From NCBI GenBank assembly GCA_023396415.1, contig JAEWWJ010000057.1, positions 1-56,665 on the forward strand: a stretch of DNA of 56,665 nucleotides, given 5' to 3'. Made by a program: the position numbers and the translations under genes. Positions 25,301 to 34,142 of the stretch are shown one piece after another. The stretch's first letter is position 1. The number at the start of each line of letters is the position of its first letter. This DNA comes from Bacteroidota bacterium (GTDB taxonomy: Bacteria > Bacteroidota > Bacteroidia > Bacteroidales > F082). The notes beneath the pieces are model-generated. The model ran no database searches, was not told the origin of the DNA, and worked only from the letters and a program-made list of their open reading frames with translations.

Positions 25301-25321
25301 CCATTCAAAAAAATCATTTCA

Positions 25322-27613
25322 GTGACCGATATCCTCTCCCAACTCAATGACCCTCAACGGGAAGCCGTTATGAATACCGAAGGGCCGGTAATGATTATTG
25401 CCGGTGCCGGATCGGGTAAAACGCGCGCCCTCACCTACCGTATTGCCTACCTTTTGCAGCAAGGCAAAGACCCTTTTAGCATTTTAGCGCTTACCTTTAC
25501 CAACAAAGCCGCCCGAGAGATGAAAGAAAGAATCATCGGGTTGATTGGCGATCGCGAAGGTAGAAATGTGTGGATGGGCACCTTCCATTCGGTTTTTGCA
25601 CGCATTCTAAGGGCAGAAGGTCACCATCTCGGTTATCCGCAAAACTTTACCATTTACGATAGCGACGACAGCAAACGTTTGATACGTGGCATTCTCAGTG
25701 ATCTGAACCTCGATCCTAAAGTGTATAATCCCTCCTACTTGTTGCATCGCATCTCCAATGCCAAGTCCAATTTGTATTCCCCACAAGAATATATGAACAA
25801 CCCCGAGGTAGCAACAGCCGATGCCGCTGCCGGGAAGCCACTTACCGGTGATATTTTTGCTACCTACAACGCCCGCCTCAAAAGGGCCGACGCCATGGAC
25901 TTTGACGACCTGCTGTTCAACACCAATCTGCTGTTCAGAAACTTCCCCGAAGTGTTGTACAAATACCAGCACCGTTTTAAATACATCCTTGTGGATGAGT
26001 ACCAAGACACTAACCATGCCCAATACCTCATCATCAAACGCATGGCAGCTTTATACGAAAACATTACCGTTGTAGGCGACGATGCCCAAAGCATTTACGC
26101 CTTTCGTGGAGCCAACATCCAAAATATTCTCAACTTCAAGAAAGATTATCCAGACAACAAACTCTATCGTTTAGAACAAAACTACCGCTCAACGCAAACC
26201 ATCGTGGAAGCTGCCAACGGGGTGATTGCCAAGAACAAAGACCAAATTAAAAAAACCGTTTGGACCGAAAACGAGCAAGGCATGCCCATCAGTTTGCTGC
26301 GTGCCACTTCCGACAGCGAAGAAGGTACTTTAGTAGCCAACTCCATCTTTGGCTTTAAAATGGCCAACCAACTGCCTAACAATCATTTTGTTATCCTATA
26401 CCGCACCAACGCGCAAAGCCGTTCCATTGAAGAAGCCCTGCGCAAACAAGGCATTCCTTATAAAATCTATGGTGGACTGTCATTTTACAGCCGCAAAGAA
26501 GTAAAAGACCTCCTCTCCTATTTCCGACTGGTCATCAATCCCAACGACGAAGAAGCCTTGCTGCGCGTGATCAATTATCCGGTGCGCGGAATCGGTAAAA
26601 CCACCATCGAAAAACTACAAGTACTGAGCAACGAAAACCAATGCAGCATCATGCAGCTCATCAAGCAGCCCGGCAGCCACCTGGCCGACATCAACCGCGG
26701 AACGCAAACAAAGCTCCATGATTTTGCCACCATGATACAGAGTTTCATCGTTCAACTGGAAACAAAAACCGCCTTCGAGCTGGCACAACACATCGCAAAA
26801 TCTATAGGAATTGTGGCCGCATTGAAAGAGGAAGACAGCGTTGAATCGGTGAGCCGCATCGAAAATATTGAAGAGTTGCTGAATGCCATCATGGAATTTT
26901 CGGAACGCGAACCCGAGCCGGGCGAACTGGGCGAAGAAGGTATTCCAGAACGCTCACTGGGCCATTTTATGCAAACTGTGGCCTTGTTGACCGATGCCGA
27001 CAAAAAAGACGAAGACGCTGAAAAAGATTATGTAAGCATGATGACCATTCACGCTGCCAAAGGCCTCGAGTTTCCTTATGTTTATATTGTTGGACTGGAA
27101 GAAAATCTTTTTCCATCCATCCAGTCGTTGGGCACAAGGGCCGAACTCGAAGAAGAGCGCCGTCTTTTTTACGTAGCGCTCACCCGAGCCGAAAAGAAAG
27201 TTACCATCAGCTATGCCGAAAGCAGATACCGCTGGGGAAACCTGACCATGAGCGAGCCCAGCCGCTTTATCGAAGACATCAACGAAAAATTCATCGAAAG
27301 TCCTAAGCGCAACCAAAAAGAACTCAAAAAAAACACTCCGGAGCATCTTTTCGGAAAATCAACACCGGCAGGACAAGCCAACCTTAGGCAATGCACCCCC
27401 GACACTTCCAATGAGCCTTTTGATGCCTCAGAGATTGATCAACTTCAAAATGGGATGACGGTGGAGCATCAAAAATTTGGTAAAGGAAAAATTGTTCAAC
27501 TCGAAGGAGCCGGAGCCAACAAAAAAGCTACAGTTTTTTTCAAAGGCATTGGACAAAAGCAATTGTTGCTTAAATTTGCCAAGTTGCGCATTTGCGACGA
27601 AGGTCTCGAGTAA
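25322..27613 (+). CDS. uvrD: ATP-dependent DNA helicase UvrD/PcrA
   Basis: A superfamily 1A 3'-5' helicase for nucleotide excision and mismatch repair and for removing RecA or polymerase from DNA. All motifs are present: GAGSGKT (28-34), LTFTNKAAREMKERI, VDEYQDTNHAQ, GDDAQSIYAFRGA, LEQNYRST, YRTNAQSRSIEEAL, MTIHAAKGLEFPYVYIVGLE and FYVALTRAEKKV. The C terminus (GMTVEHQKFGKGKIVQL) is the small Tudor-like domain of PcrA that binds RNA polymerase. The start chosen is GTG (763 residues). The longer TTG-initiated form lies inside the -7 box, and the next ATG is already past the Q-motif. Confidence 0.95.
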   Translation: MTDILSQLNDPQREAVMNTEGPVMIIAGAGSGKTRALTYRIAYLLQQGKDPFSILALTFTNKAAREMKERIIGLIGDREGRNVWMGTFHSVFARILRAEGHHLGYPQNFTIYDSDDSKRLIRGILSDLNLDPKVYNPSYLLHRISNAKSNLYSPQEYMNNPEVATADAAAGKPLTGDIFATYNARLKRADAMDFDDLLFNTNLLFRNFPEVLYKYQHRFKYILVDEYQDTNHAQYLIIKRMAALYENITVVGDDAQSIYAFRGANIQNILNFKKDYPDNKLYRLEQNYRSTQTIVEAANGVIAKNKDQIKKTVWTENEQGMPISLLRATSDSEEGTLVANSIFGFKMANQLPNNHFVILYRTNAQSRSIEEALRKQGIPYKIYGGLSFYSRKEVKDLLSYFRLVINPNDEEALLRVINYPVRGIGKTTIEKLQVLSNENQCSIMQLIKQPGSHLADINRGTQTKLHDFATMIQSFIVQLETKTAFELAQHIAKSIGIVAALKEEDSVESVSRIENIEELLNAIMEFSEREPEPGELGEEGIPERSLGHFMQTVALLTDADKKDEDAEKDYVSMMTIHAAKGLEFPYVYIVGLEENLFPSIQSLGTRAELEEERRLFYVALTRAEKKVTISYAESRYRWGNLTMSEPSRFIEDINEKFIESPKRNQKELKKNTPEHLFGKSTPAGQANLRQCTPDTSNEPFDASEIDQLQNGMTVEHQKFGKGKIVQLEGAGANKKATVFFKGIGQKQLLLKFAKLRICDEGLE

Positions 27614-27641
27614 TTGACTTTCAACACCTTTATTAAAAAAA

Positions 27642-27671
27642 TTAGCGTTTCCTACTTTTTTGTTACTTTTG
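27642..27671 (+). promoter_or_regulatory. Promoter of the DUF4290 gene
   Basis: TACTTTTG (27664-27671) fits the -7 box; TTAG (27642-27645) 18 bases upstream is an imperfect -33. The ATG at 27727 is about 55 bases downstream. Confidence 0.55.
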
Positions 27672-27726
27672 TGGCCGTAAACTCCCCCTCAAAGCAATAA
27701 CATTAATTTCAGATCCATCAATTTAT

Positions 27727-28383
27727 ATGGAATACAATACTTTAAGACCAAAGATGATTGTTCCCGAATATGGCCGAAACATTCAAGCCATGATAGAGCA
27801 TTTGCTCACCATCGAAGATCGGGTACATCGCACACAGGCAGCTTATTACATCGTAAGCATCATGGCGCAGATGAATCCTCAGGTGAGAGAAGCATCTGAC
27901 TATATGCACAAGCTTTGGGACCATTTGTTTATCATCAGCAATTACAAATTGGATGTGGATAGCCCTTATGAAATGCCTAAGCCTGAGAGTATTGCAAAAA
28001 GACCACGGCATGTGGGTTACAACCAAAACGTGTTTCGGTATGGCCATTATGGGTTTTACACCACCAGTTTGATTCAAAAAGCCAACCATTATGATGATGG
28101 CGACGAAAAAGATGCACTTGTTCAGGCCATTGCCAACTACATGAAAAAACAATACCTCAGCTGGAACCGCGAAACGGTAACCGATGAAACCATTGCTGCC
28201 AACTTGAATGAGCTTTCGGGTGGAAGGTTAAACTTGCCCGAAGAGGCAAAACTCGTTTCAACCAATGAAATTCTTTCCAAATCGGGTTTGAATCCAGCCA
28301 CCTCACAGCCCAAGCAAAAAAAGAAATACAACCAACGACCGGGAACGCAAGGGTATCAAAACCAAAAGAAAAAACACCGGTAA
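27727..28383 (+). CDS. DUF4290 family protein, conserved in Bacteroidota
   Basis: 218 residues; function unknown. The N-terminal 170 residues match the DUF4290 family as I recall it (YNTLRPKMIVPEYGRNIQAM, AAYYIVSIMAQMNP, HKLWDHLFIIS). The protein is soluble and mostly helical. The last 30 residues are Lys/Gln/Asn-rich and disordered (KQKKKYNQRPGTQGYQNQKK), which suggests RNA or membrane-surface contact, though that is inference. The family is found in Bacteroidota beside murA, as here; a terminator lies between the two genes. Confidence 0.85.
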   Translation: MEYNTLRPKMIVPEYGRNIQAMIEHLLTIEDRVHRTQAAYYIVSIMAQMNPQVREASDYMHKLWDHLFIISNYKLDVDSPYEMPKPESIAKRPRHVGYNQNVFRYGHYGFYTTSLIQKANHYDDGDEKDALVQAIANYMKKQYLSWNRETVTDETIAANLNELSGGRLNLPEEAKLVSTNEILSKSGLNPATSQPKQKKKYNQRPGTQGYQNQKKKHR

Positions 28384-28403
28384 AAACCCTATTCAAAAAA
28401 ATG

Positions 28404-28433
28404 AAAGGTAAAAAGCAATCGTTTTTTACCTTT
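28404..28433 (+). terminator. Terminator after the DUF4290 gene
   Basis: An 11-bp stem AAAGGTAAAAA (28404-28414) with TTTTTACCTTT (28423-28433) and an 8-base loop, followed by TTTATTG. It lies 20 bases after the stop codon. The A/T-rich stem makes it only moderately strong. Confidence 0.65.
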
Positions 28434-28527
28434 TTTATTGAGATGAACTACCTATTTATAAGCCATAAAGACCCGAAAATTACCGGCATCAGCCGAAAAA
28501 TAGTAAATTCGACAAAATTTTTAAAAC

Positions 28528-29835
28528 ATGGGATCATTCAAAATCAAAGGAGGCAGTGTATTAAAAGGTGAAATCACACCCCAAGGAGCCAAAAACGAAG
28601 CTTTACAAATACTGAGTGCCTGTTTACTCACCGAGGAAACCCTTGAAATTTTTAACCTTCCTGATATAGTTGATGTCAACAACCTCATTGACCTTTTGCA
28701 GGCCATGGGCGTTGAAACCACCCGTCATAGTGCCGATCACTTGAGCTTGAAGGCAGCCAATATTGAGATGAGCTACCTATTGAGTGATGACTTTTACAAG
28801 CAGGCGTCGCGTCTGAGAGGCAGCATCATGTTGGCCGGTCCGCTTTTGTCACGTTTCGGAAAAACCTTTGTTCCTCAACCGGGAGGCGACAAAATTGGCC
28901 GCCGCCGCTTGGACACCCACTTTATCGGCCTTCAAAAATTAGGAGGAAAGCTGGAAGCCGATCCCGATAAAAGATTTTACGAGTTCACTTCCACGGGCCG
29001 CCTTAAAGGAACTTATATGCTACTTGATGAAGCCTCGGTGACAGGAACCGCCAACATTGTAATGGCCGCCGTTTTGGCCCAAGGCACCACCACCATCTTC
29101 AATGCCGCCTGCGAGCCTTACTTGGTGCAGCTGTGCAATATGCTGGTGCGCATGGGAGCAAAAATCAACGGCATTGGATCGAATTTACTTACCATTGAAG
29201 GAGTTACAAAACTCAGTGGAACACAGCACACCATGCTTGCCGACATGATCGAAGTGGGTAGCTTTATCGGCATGGCCGCCATGACAGCAAGCGAGCTGAC
29301 CATAAAAAATGTAAATGCCGCTGCTCTTGGCATGATTCCGGATGTTTTTGCACGAATGGGCATCAAAATAGAGTTTCGTGGCGACGACATTTTTGTTCCT
29401 GCTTACGATCACTACGAAGTAGAAACATTTATGGATGGCAGCATTATGACCATTGCCGATGCCCCATGGCCCGGCTTTACCCCCGACCTGATTTCCATCA
29501 TGTTGGTGGTGGCAACACAAGCCAAAGGCAGTGTGCTGATTCATCAAAAAATGTTTGAAAGCCGCCTGTTTTTCGTAGATAAACTCATTGATATGGGTGC
29601 GCAAATTATCCTTTGCGATCCCCATCGAGCCAATGTGATCGGCCTCGACAGAAAATACCCTTTACGCGGAATACGAATGAGCTCGCCCGACATCCGCGCC
29701 GGCGTCGCCTTGCTCATTGCAGCACTCTCGGCCAAAGGAACAAGCATCATTGACAATATTGACCAAATTGACAGAGGTTACCAGCACATCGAACAAAGAT
29801 TACAAGCCATAGGCGCACATATTGAAAGGATTTAG
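28528..29835 (+). CDS. murA: UDP-N-acetylglucosamine 1-carboxyvinyltransferase, natural Cys-to-Asp form
   Basis: The first committed step of peptidoglycan synthesis: transfers enolpyruvate from phosphoenolpyruvate to UDP-GlcNAc; cytosolic. The 435 residues carry the substrate-binding AKNEA (Lys22, Asn23), the Arg-rich RLRGSIMLAGPLL region and the mobile loop QPGGDKIGRRRLDTHF. The loop residue that is Cys115 in E. coli, the covalent target of fosfomycin, is Asp121 here. Asp at this site keeps activity but gives fosfomycin resistance in Mycobacterium and Chlamydia. A weak promoter-like TAAATTCG lies just before the gene. Confidence 0.96.
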   Translation: MGSFKIKGGSVLKGEITPQGAKNEALQILSACLLTEETLEIFNLPDIVDVNNLIDLLQAMGVETTRHSADHLSLKAANIEMSYLLSDDFYKQASRLRGSIMLAGPLLSRFGKTFVPQPGGDKIGRRRLDTHFIGLQKLGGKLEADPDKRFYEFTSTGRLKGTYMLLDEASVTGTANIVMAAVLAQGTTTIFNAACEPYLVQLCNMLVRMGAKINGIGSNLLTIEGVTKLSGTQHTMLADMIEVGSFIGMAAMTASELTIKNVNAAALGMIPDVFARMGIKIEFRGDDIFVPAYDHYEVETFMDGSIMTIADAPWPGFTPDLISIMLVVATQAKGSVLIHQKMFESRLFFVDKLIDMGAQIILCDPHRANVIGLDRKYPLRGIRMSSPDIRAGVALLIAALSAKGTSIIDNIDQIDRGYQHIEQRLQAIGAHIERI

Positions 29836-29911
29836 GCGTTTTCTGTCAAAATGGCAAGTCAAAGGTGTTGGCAATGTTTTTGATCCGTTAATAGACAAAT
29901 TTAACATCCAA

Positions 29912-30502
29912 ATGAAATCAAATACAAGCGATATGAAAAATGAAGATATGGAAGAGTTTGAGGACATCCACATAGAAGAAGACCAAAAAAACGAACAAGA
30001 TAAAACCGTGGAGAAAAAAGATAAGAAAAAGAACAAGAAAGACAAAAGCTGCGATGAGTTGGAAGCCCTTCAAATGAAATTTGATGAGCTGAACGACAAA
30101 TACTTACGACTTTTTTCGGAGTTTGATAATTTCCGCAAAAGAACCATTAAAGAAAAGATTGACTTGAGTAAAACCGCCTCAGAAGATGTGATGATGGCGC
30201 TTTTGCCCATTTTAGACGATTTTGAACGTGCCATTGCGAGCTTTCCTTCCGACGAGCAACTGAAAAGTCAATTAGAAGGCGTGCAGCTAATTAGCAACAA
30301 ATTGAACAGAACATTAGAGCAAAAAGGCTTGGCTGAGATGCAGTCAAAACACACTGATTTTGACACTGATTTTCACGAAGCCATCACCCATATTCCTGCT
30401 CCGGAACCTGCTTTGGTGGGCAAAGTGATAGATGAAATTCAAAAAGGATATACCCTCAACGGAAAAGTCATCCGCTATGCTAAAGTGGTAGTCGGCAGTT
30501 AA
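29912..30502 (+). CDS. grpE: Nucleotide exchange factor GrpE
   Basis: Releases ADP from DnaK in the Hsp70 chaperone cycle; a cytosolic dimer. The start chosen gives MKSNTSDMKNEDMEE and 196 residues. The frame is open 30 codons further upstream, but that part overlaps the murA end and has no homology. A highly charged Glu/Lys-rich region (about 10-50) precedes the long helix (DELNDKYLRLFSEFDNFRKR). The C-terminal beta domain ends with GYTLNGKVIRYAKVVVG. It is followed by dnaJ 27 bases later. Confidence 0.95.
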   Translation: MKSNTSDMKNEDMEEFEDIHIEEDQKNEQDKTVEKKDKKKNKKDKSCDELEALQMKFDELNDKYLRLFSEFDNFRKRTIKEKIDLSKTASEDVMMALLPILDDFERAIASFPSDEQLKSQLEGVQLISNKLNRTLEQKGLAEMQSKHTDFDTDFHEAITHIPAPEPALVGKVIDEIQKGYTLNGKVIRYAKVVVGS

Positions 30503-30529
30503 TAATCGCAATTGAAATTTTTATATTAA

Positions 30530-31678
30530 ATGGCAAAAAGAGACTACTACGAAGTTCTTGAGATAGACCGCAACGCGAGCGAAGTTGAAATTAAAAAAGC
30601 ATATCGAAAGCTCGCACTCAAATACCACCCCGACAAAAACCCGGGCGATCACACTGCCGAGGACAAGTTTAAAGAGGCAGCCGAAGCTTATGAAGTACTG
30701 AGTAACGCTGATAAAAAAGCGAAATACGATCGCTATGGCCATGCAGGCCTGGGCGGTGCTTCAGGCGGCGGTGGCTTTGGTGGCGGCGGCATGAGCATGG
30801 ACGACATCTTCAGTAATTTCGGTGATATCTTCGGAGGAGCCTTTGGAGGTTTTGGAGGCGGCAGCTCGTCGCGCGGAAGAAACGTCAACAGAGGCTCTAA
30901 CCTTAGGGTCAAGGTCAAGATGAATCTTCAAGAGATTGCCACAGGCGTTGAAAAGAAAATAAAAGTCAACAAATACGTTTCGTGCAAACCGTGCAGTGGC
31001 ACCGGTGCAGATCATGGCAGCTCGTATGCCAGCTGCTCGACCTGCCATGGCAGTGGCCACGTAACCCGCGTTACGAGCACCTTTTTAGGCCAAATGCAAA
31101 CCACCGCCACCTGCCCTACTTGTGGTGGCGAAGGCCGGATCATCACCAAGAAATGCACGCATTGCCAAGGAAATGGGGTAGTGCGCGACGAGGAAGTCAT
31201 TTCCATTAACATTCCTGCAGGTGTTGCCGAAGGAATGCAGCTCTCACTCAGTGGCAAAGGCAATGCCGGCGCCAGATCAGGTGTTCCCGGCGATTTGATT
31301 GTGTTGATTGAAGAAGAAAAACACAGTGAGCTGGAAAGGGATGGAAACAACTTGATTCACAATCTGTTTATCAGCATCGCAGAAGCAGCATTGGGCGCAC
31401 AAGTTGAAGTTCCAACAGTGGATGGCAAGGCCAGAATGAAAATTGCTCCCGGCACACAACCCGGCAAAGTTTTGCGTCTGAAAGGCAAAGGCCTACCAAG
31501 TGTAAATGCTTATGGATCAGGTGACTTATTGATTAACGTGAATGTTTGGATTCCGAAAGAATTGAACAAAGAAGAACGTCAAATCATGGAAAAACTTCAA
31601 AATGCCGAAAACTTTGTGCCAAAACCAACCGAAAGCGAAAAACGCTTCTTTGACAGAATGAGAGAGTATTTTAAATAG
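30530..31678 (+). CDS. dnaJ: Chaperone protein DnaJ
   Basis: A co-chaperone that delivers unfolded proteins to DnaK and stimulates its ATPase. The 382-residue class A protein is complete. It has a J domain with HPD (33-35), a Gly/Phe-rich linker (about 72-120), and four zinc-finger repeats (CKPCSGTG, CSTCHGSG, CPTCGGEG, CTHCQGNG). The C-terminal substrate-binding domains contain GDLIVLIEEE and GDLLINVNVWIP. It is in one operon with grpE and, 10 bases on, an ABC exporter. Confidence 0.98.
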   Translation: MAKRDYYEVLEIDRNASEVEIKKAYRKLALKYHPDKNPGDHTAEDKFKEAAEAYEVLSNADKKAKYDRYGHAGLGGASGGGGFGGGGMSMDDIFSNFGDIFGGAFGGFGGGSSSRGRNVNRGSNLRVKVKMNLQEIATGVEKKIKVNKYVSCKPCSGTGADHGSSYASCSTCHGSGHVTRVTSTFLGQMQTTATCPTCGGEGRIITKKCTHCQGNGVVRDEEVISINIPAGVAEGMQLSLSGKGNAGARSGVPGDLIVLIEEEKHSELERDGNNLIHNLFISIAEAALGAQVEVPTVDGKARMKIAPGTQPGKVLRLKGKGLPSVNAYGSGDLLINVNVWIPKELNKEERQIMEKLQNAENFVPKPTESEKRFFDRMREYFK

Positions 31679-31688
31679 GCCACCTTTT

Positions 31689-32654
31689 ATGTTTGTACTT
31701 CAAGCCGAAAATATTGTAAAAAAATATGCCAATCACCTGGCCTTAAACAAGGTAAGCATAACAGTTCCTCGACAAAGTATTTTTGGTTTATTAGGGCCAA
31801 ACGGTGCCGGAAAGACGTCTTTGATCCGCATCATCAACCAAATCACGACTCCCGATGAGGGCTTTGTCAAATTGAAAGGCCTGCCCCTCAAGCCCGAACA
31901 CAATGCTTTGATAGGCTACCTTCCTGAAGAACGTGGGTTGTATAAAAAAATGAAAGTTGGCGAGCAAGCCCTATATCTTGCTCAGCTTAAAGGTGTGAAC
32001 AAAATAGTAGCGCAAAAAAAACTGCACGAATGGTTTGATAAATTCGACATTGGAACCTGGTGGGACCGCAAAGTGGAGGAGCTGAGCAAGGGAATGCAGC
32101 AAAAAATCCAATTTATTGTTACGGTGATTCACGAGCCTGAGCTGCTAATCTTTGATGAACCTTTCAGCGGCTTCGATCCGGTAAACGTGAACATCATCAA
32201 AAATGAAATCCTTCAATTACAAAAGAACGGGGCTACCATTCTGTTTTCAACCCACAATATGGAATCGGTGGAGGAGCTTTGCGACCATATTGCTTTGATC
32301 AATGCCAGCGAAAAAATATTGGATGGAACCGTTGAAGAAATAAAAAGAGGCTACCGCTCGCATACTTTTGAATTGATCTTAGATGGTTTGAAAACCAATG
32401 TTGGGCAGATCATTCCCCGCGGTTTTGATTTGGTTTCAACACATACGAATGTTTATGGCGAAACCCAAATGCGTATTAAAAGTAATATAACAGTTGATTC
32501 TAACAGCTTGATTGCTAATATTATGCCCCAAGCCACCATTGTTTCCTTCAAGGAAGTTTTACCAAGCATGAATGAAATTTTCATTGAGCAAGTTCAAAAA
32601 GCAAAGCCGCTGACTTCACAAAATAGTGTTGATAATCAAGCCATAAAACTTTAA
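31689..32654 (+). CDS. ABC-2 exporter ATP-binding protein (NatA-like)
   Basis: The ATPase subunit of an export system. The 321 residues have Walker A GPNGAGKT (36-43), signature ELSKGMQQK, Walker B LLIFDEPFSGFDP and the switch His in FSTHNMES. A C-terminal extension of about 90 residues (DUF4162-like) follows the ATPase core. It lies 10 bases after dnaJ and 2 bases before its permease. It resembles NatA of sodium exporters, but the substrate cannot be told from sequence. Confidence 0.92.
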   Translation: MFVLQAENIVKKYANHLALNKVSITVPRQSIFGLLGPNGAGKTSLIRIINQITTPDEGFVKLKGLPLKPEHNALIGYLPEERGLYKKMKVGEQALYLAQLKGVNKIVAQKKLHEWFDKFDIGTWWDRKVEELSKGMQQKIQFIVTVIHEPELLIFDEPFSGFDPVNVNIIKNEILQLQKNGATILFSTHNMESVEELCDHIALINASEKILDGTVEEIKRGYRSHTFELILDGLKTNVGQIIPRGFDLVSTHTNVYGETQMRIKSNITVDSNSLIANIMPQATIVSFKEVLPSMNEIFIEQVQKAKPLTSQNSVDNQAIKL

Positions 32655-32656
32655 TT

Positions 32657-33970
32657 ATGAACAACGTCTGGCTTATTCTACAACGAGAATACCTCACACG
32701 GGTGAAGAAAACAAGCTTTATCGTGATGACTTTTCTTGGCCCAATTTTGATGGCAGCATTAATGATTGTTCCCATTCTTTTGGCCACGATGGAGGATGTG
32801 GGAACAAAAAAAATTGCCATCATAGATGAAACCGGCTGGTTTGCCCCAAAATTTGAATCGGACGAAAACAACCAATACACCCTTGTTGATGGAGAGCTGG
32901 AACTTGAAAAGACAAAGGTATTGGCAGGTGTGTTTGATGCCTTGATTTACATTCCCGCACCCACCTTTAATGTTCCGGCCAACGCTGAACTTTTCAGCAC
33001 AAAGCAAACTTCCATGAGCCTTAAAGCGCATGTGCGCAACACTATTAAAGCAGAAATAGAAAACCGTAAGCTGCTCAGCGCAGGTATTGATCCCAATTTG
33101 ATTAAAGAAGCCCGCACCGACGTGAACATAGTCACTATACGATTGAGCGAAGACGGCACCGAGTCAAACAGTTACACAGAAGTGCAAGTGGGTTTGGGAA
33201 TATTTTCGTCTATCCTCATCTATTTCTTCATTTTCCTTTTTGGTTCTCAGGTAATGCGCGGTGTAATTGAAGAAAAAACCAACCGAATTGTAGAAGTCCT
33301 CATTTCGTCGGTGAAACCCTTTCATTTGATGATGGGAAAAATTACCGGAATTGCATTGGTTGGACTGACCCAATTTTTGTTGTGGGTTATTTTAACCGGC
33401 GGTATTTTCTTAGTGTTTACAGCCTTTTATGGGAATGGAACAGCAATGACAAACACCATGCCGGCTGCAACTATGATGAATCAAAATATGGACGTGAGTG
33501 GCGTTGCGTCGCCGCAGGCGATGGCGCAAATTTTTGATGTGATTCACTCCATCAACTTTGGTGTGATCATTTTTAGTTTTGTTTTTTATTTTTTAGGCGG
33601 CTATTTATTGTATGCTGCACTTTTTGCCGCCATCGGCGCTGCCGTTGATAATGAAGCTGATACACAGCAATTTATGCTACCCGTTTCCCTTCCCTTGATA
33701 GGCGGTATCGTAGTATCGAATTTTGTGGTGAACAACCCCGACGGCCCTATCTCGTTTTGGCTTTCCATGTTTCCGCTCACCTCCCCTGTTTTGATGATGG
33801 TACGAATTCCTTTTGGGGTTCCTTATTATGAGTTAGCAGCTTCGATGCTGTTGCTTGTTGCAGGATTTATTTTCACCACTTGGATTGCTGCTAAAATTTA
33901 TCGAACAGGCATTTTAATGTACGGTAAAAAAATCAATTACAAGGAGTTGTGGAAATGGCTCAGGTATTGA
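32657..33970 (+). CDS. ABC-2 exporter permease (NatB-like)
   Basis: The membrane partner of the preceding ATPase. The 437 residues have one N-terminal membrane helix (about 20-45), a large extracytoplasmic domain (about 50-170), then five or six helices from about 175 on, the NatB/ABC2 layout. The conserved cytoplasmic segment EEKTNRIVEVLISSVKPFHL lies after the second helix. The Met-rich stretch around TMPAATMMNQNMD (about 275) lies in a loop. The gene ends the grpE-dnaJ operon and faces the cbb3 cluster tail to tail. No clear terminator is seen in 33971-34142. Confidence 0.9.
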   Translation: MNNVWLILQREYLTRVKKTSFIVMTFLGPILMAALMIVPILLATMEDVGTKKIAIIDETGWFAPKFESDENNQYTLVDGELELEKTKVLAGVFDALIYIPAPTFNVPANAELFSTKQTSMSLKAHVRNTIKAEIENRKLLSAGIDPNLIKEARTDVNIVTIRLSEDGTESNSYTEVQVGLGIFSSILIYFFIFLFGSQVMRGVIEEKTNRIVEVLISSVKPFHLMMGKITGIALVGLTQFLLWVILTGGIFLVFTAFYGNGTAMTNTMPAATMMNQNMDVSGVASPQAMAQIFDVIHSINFGVIIFSFVFYFLGGYLLYAALFAAIGAAVDNEADTQQFMLPVSLPLIGGIVVSNFVVNNPDGPISFWLSMFPLTSPVLMMVRIPFGVPYYELAASMLLLVAGFIFTTWIAAKIYRTGILMYGKKINYKELWKWLRY

Positions 33971-34142
33971 TTTCGACTTCAGCTCCTGTCCTACCCTAAA
34001 TCATTTTCTTACACTTCGAGCCTTGTTTGCGCTCATTTCATAACAAATCACTCTGTGCATCTCGCAGTCATATAGTTCTACTTCGAGACACAGCCTTTCA
34101 TAAAAAGGTAGTGAACCAACTTAAAATGAAATCCATCTTTCC

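Noticed and set aside
25298..25321. TTG start for the UvrD/PcrA helicase
   Set aside because: The TTG is part of the TATTTTTG -7 box, so it would not be in the transcript; the GTG at 25322 is preferred.
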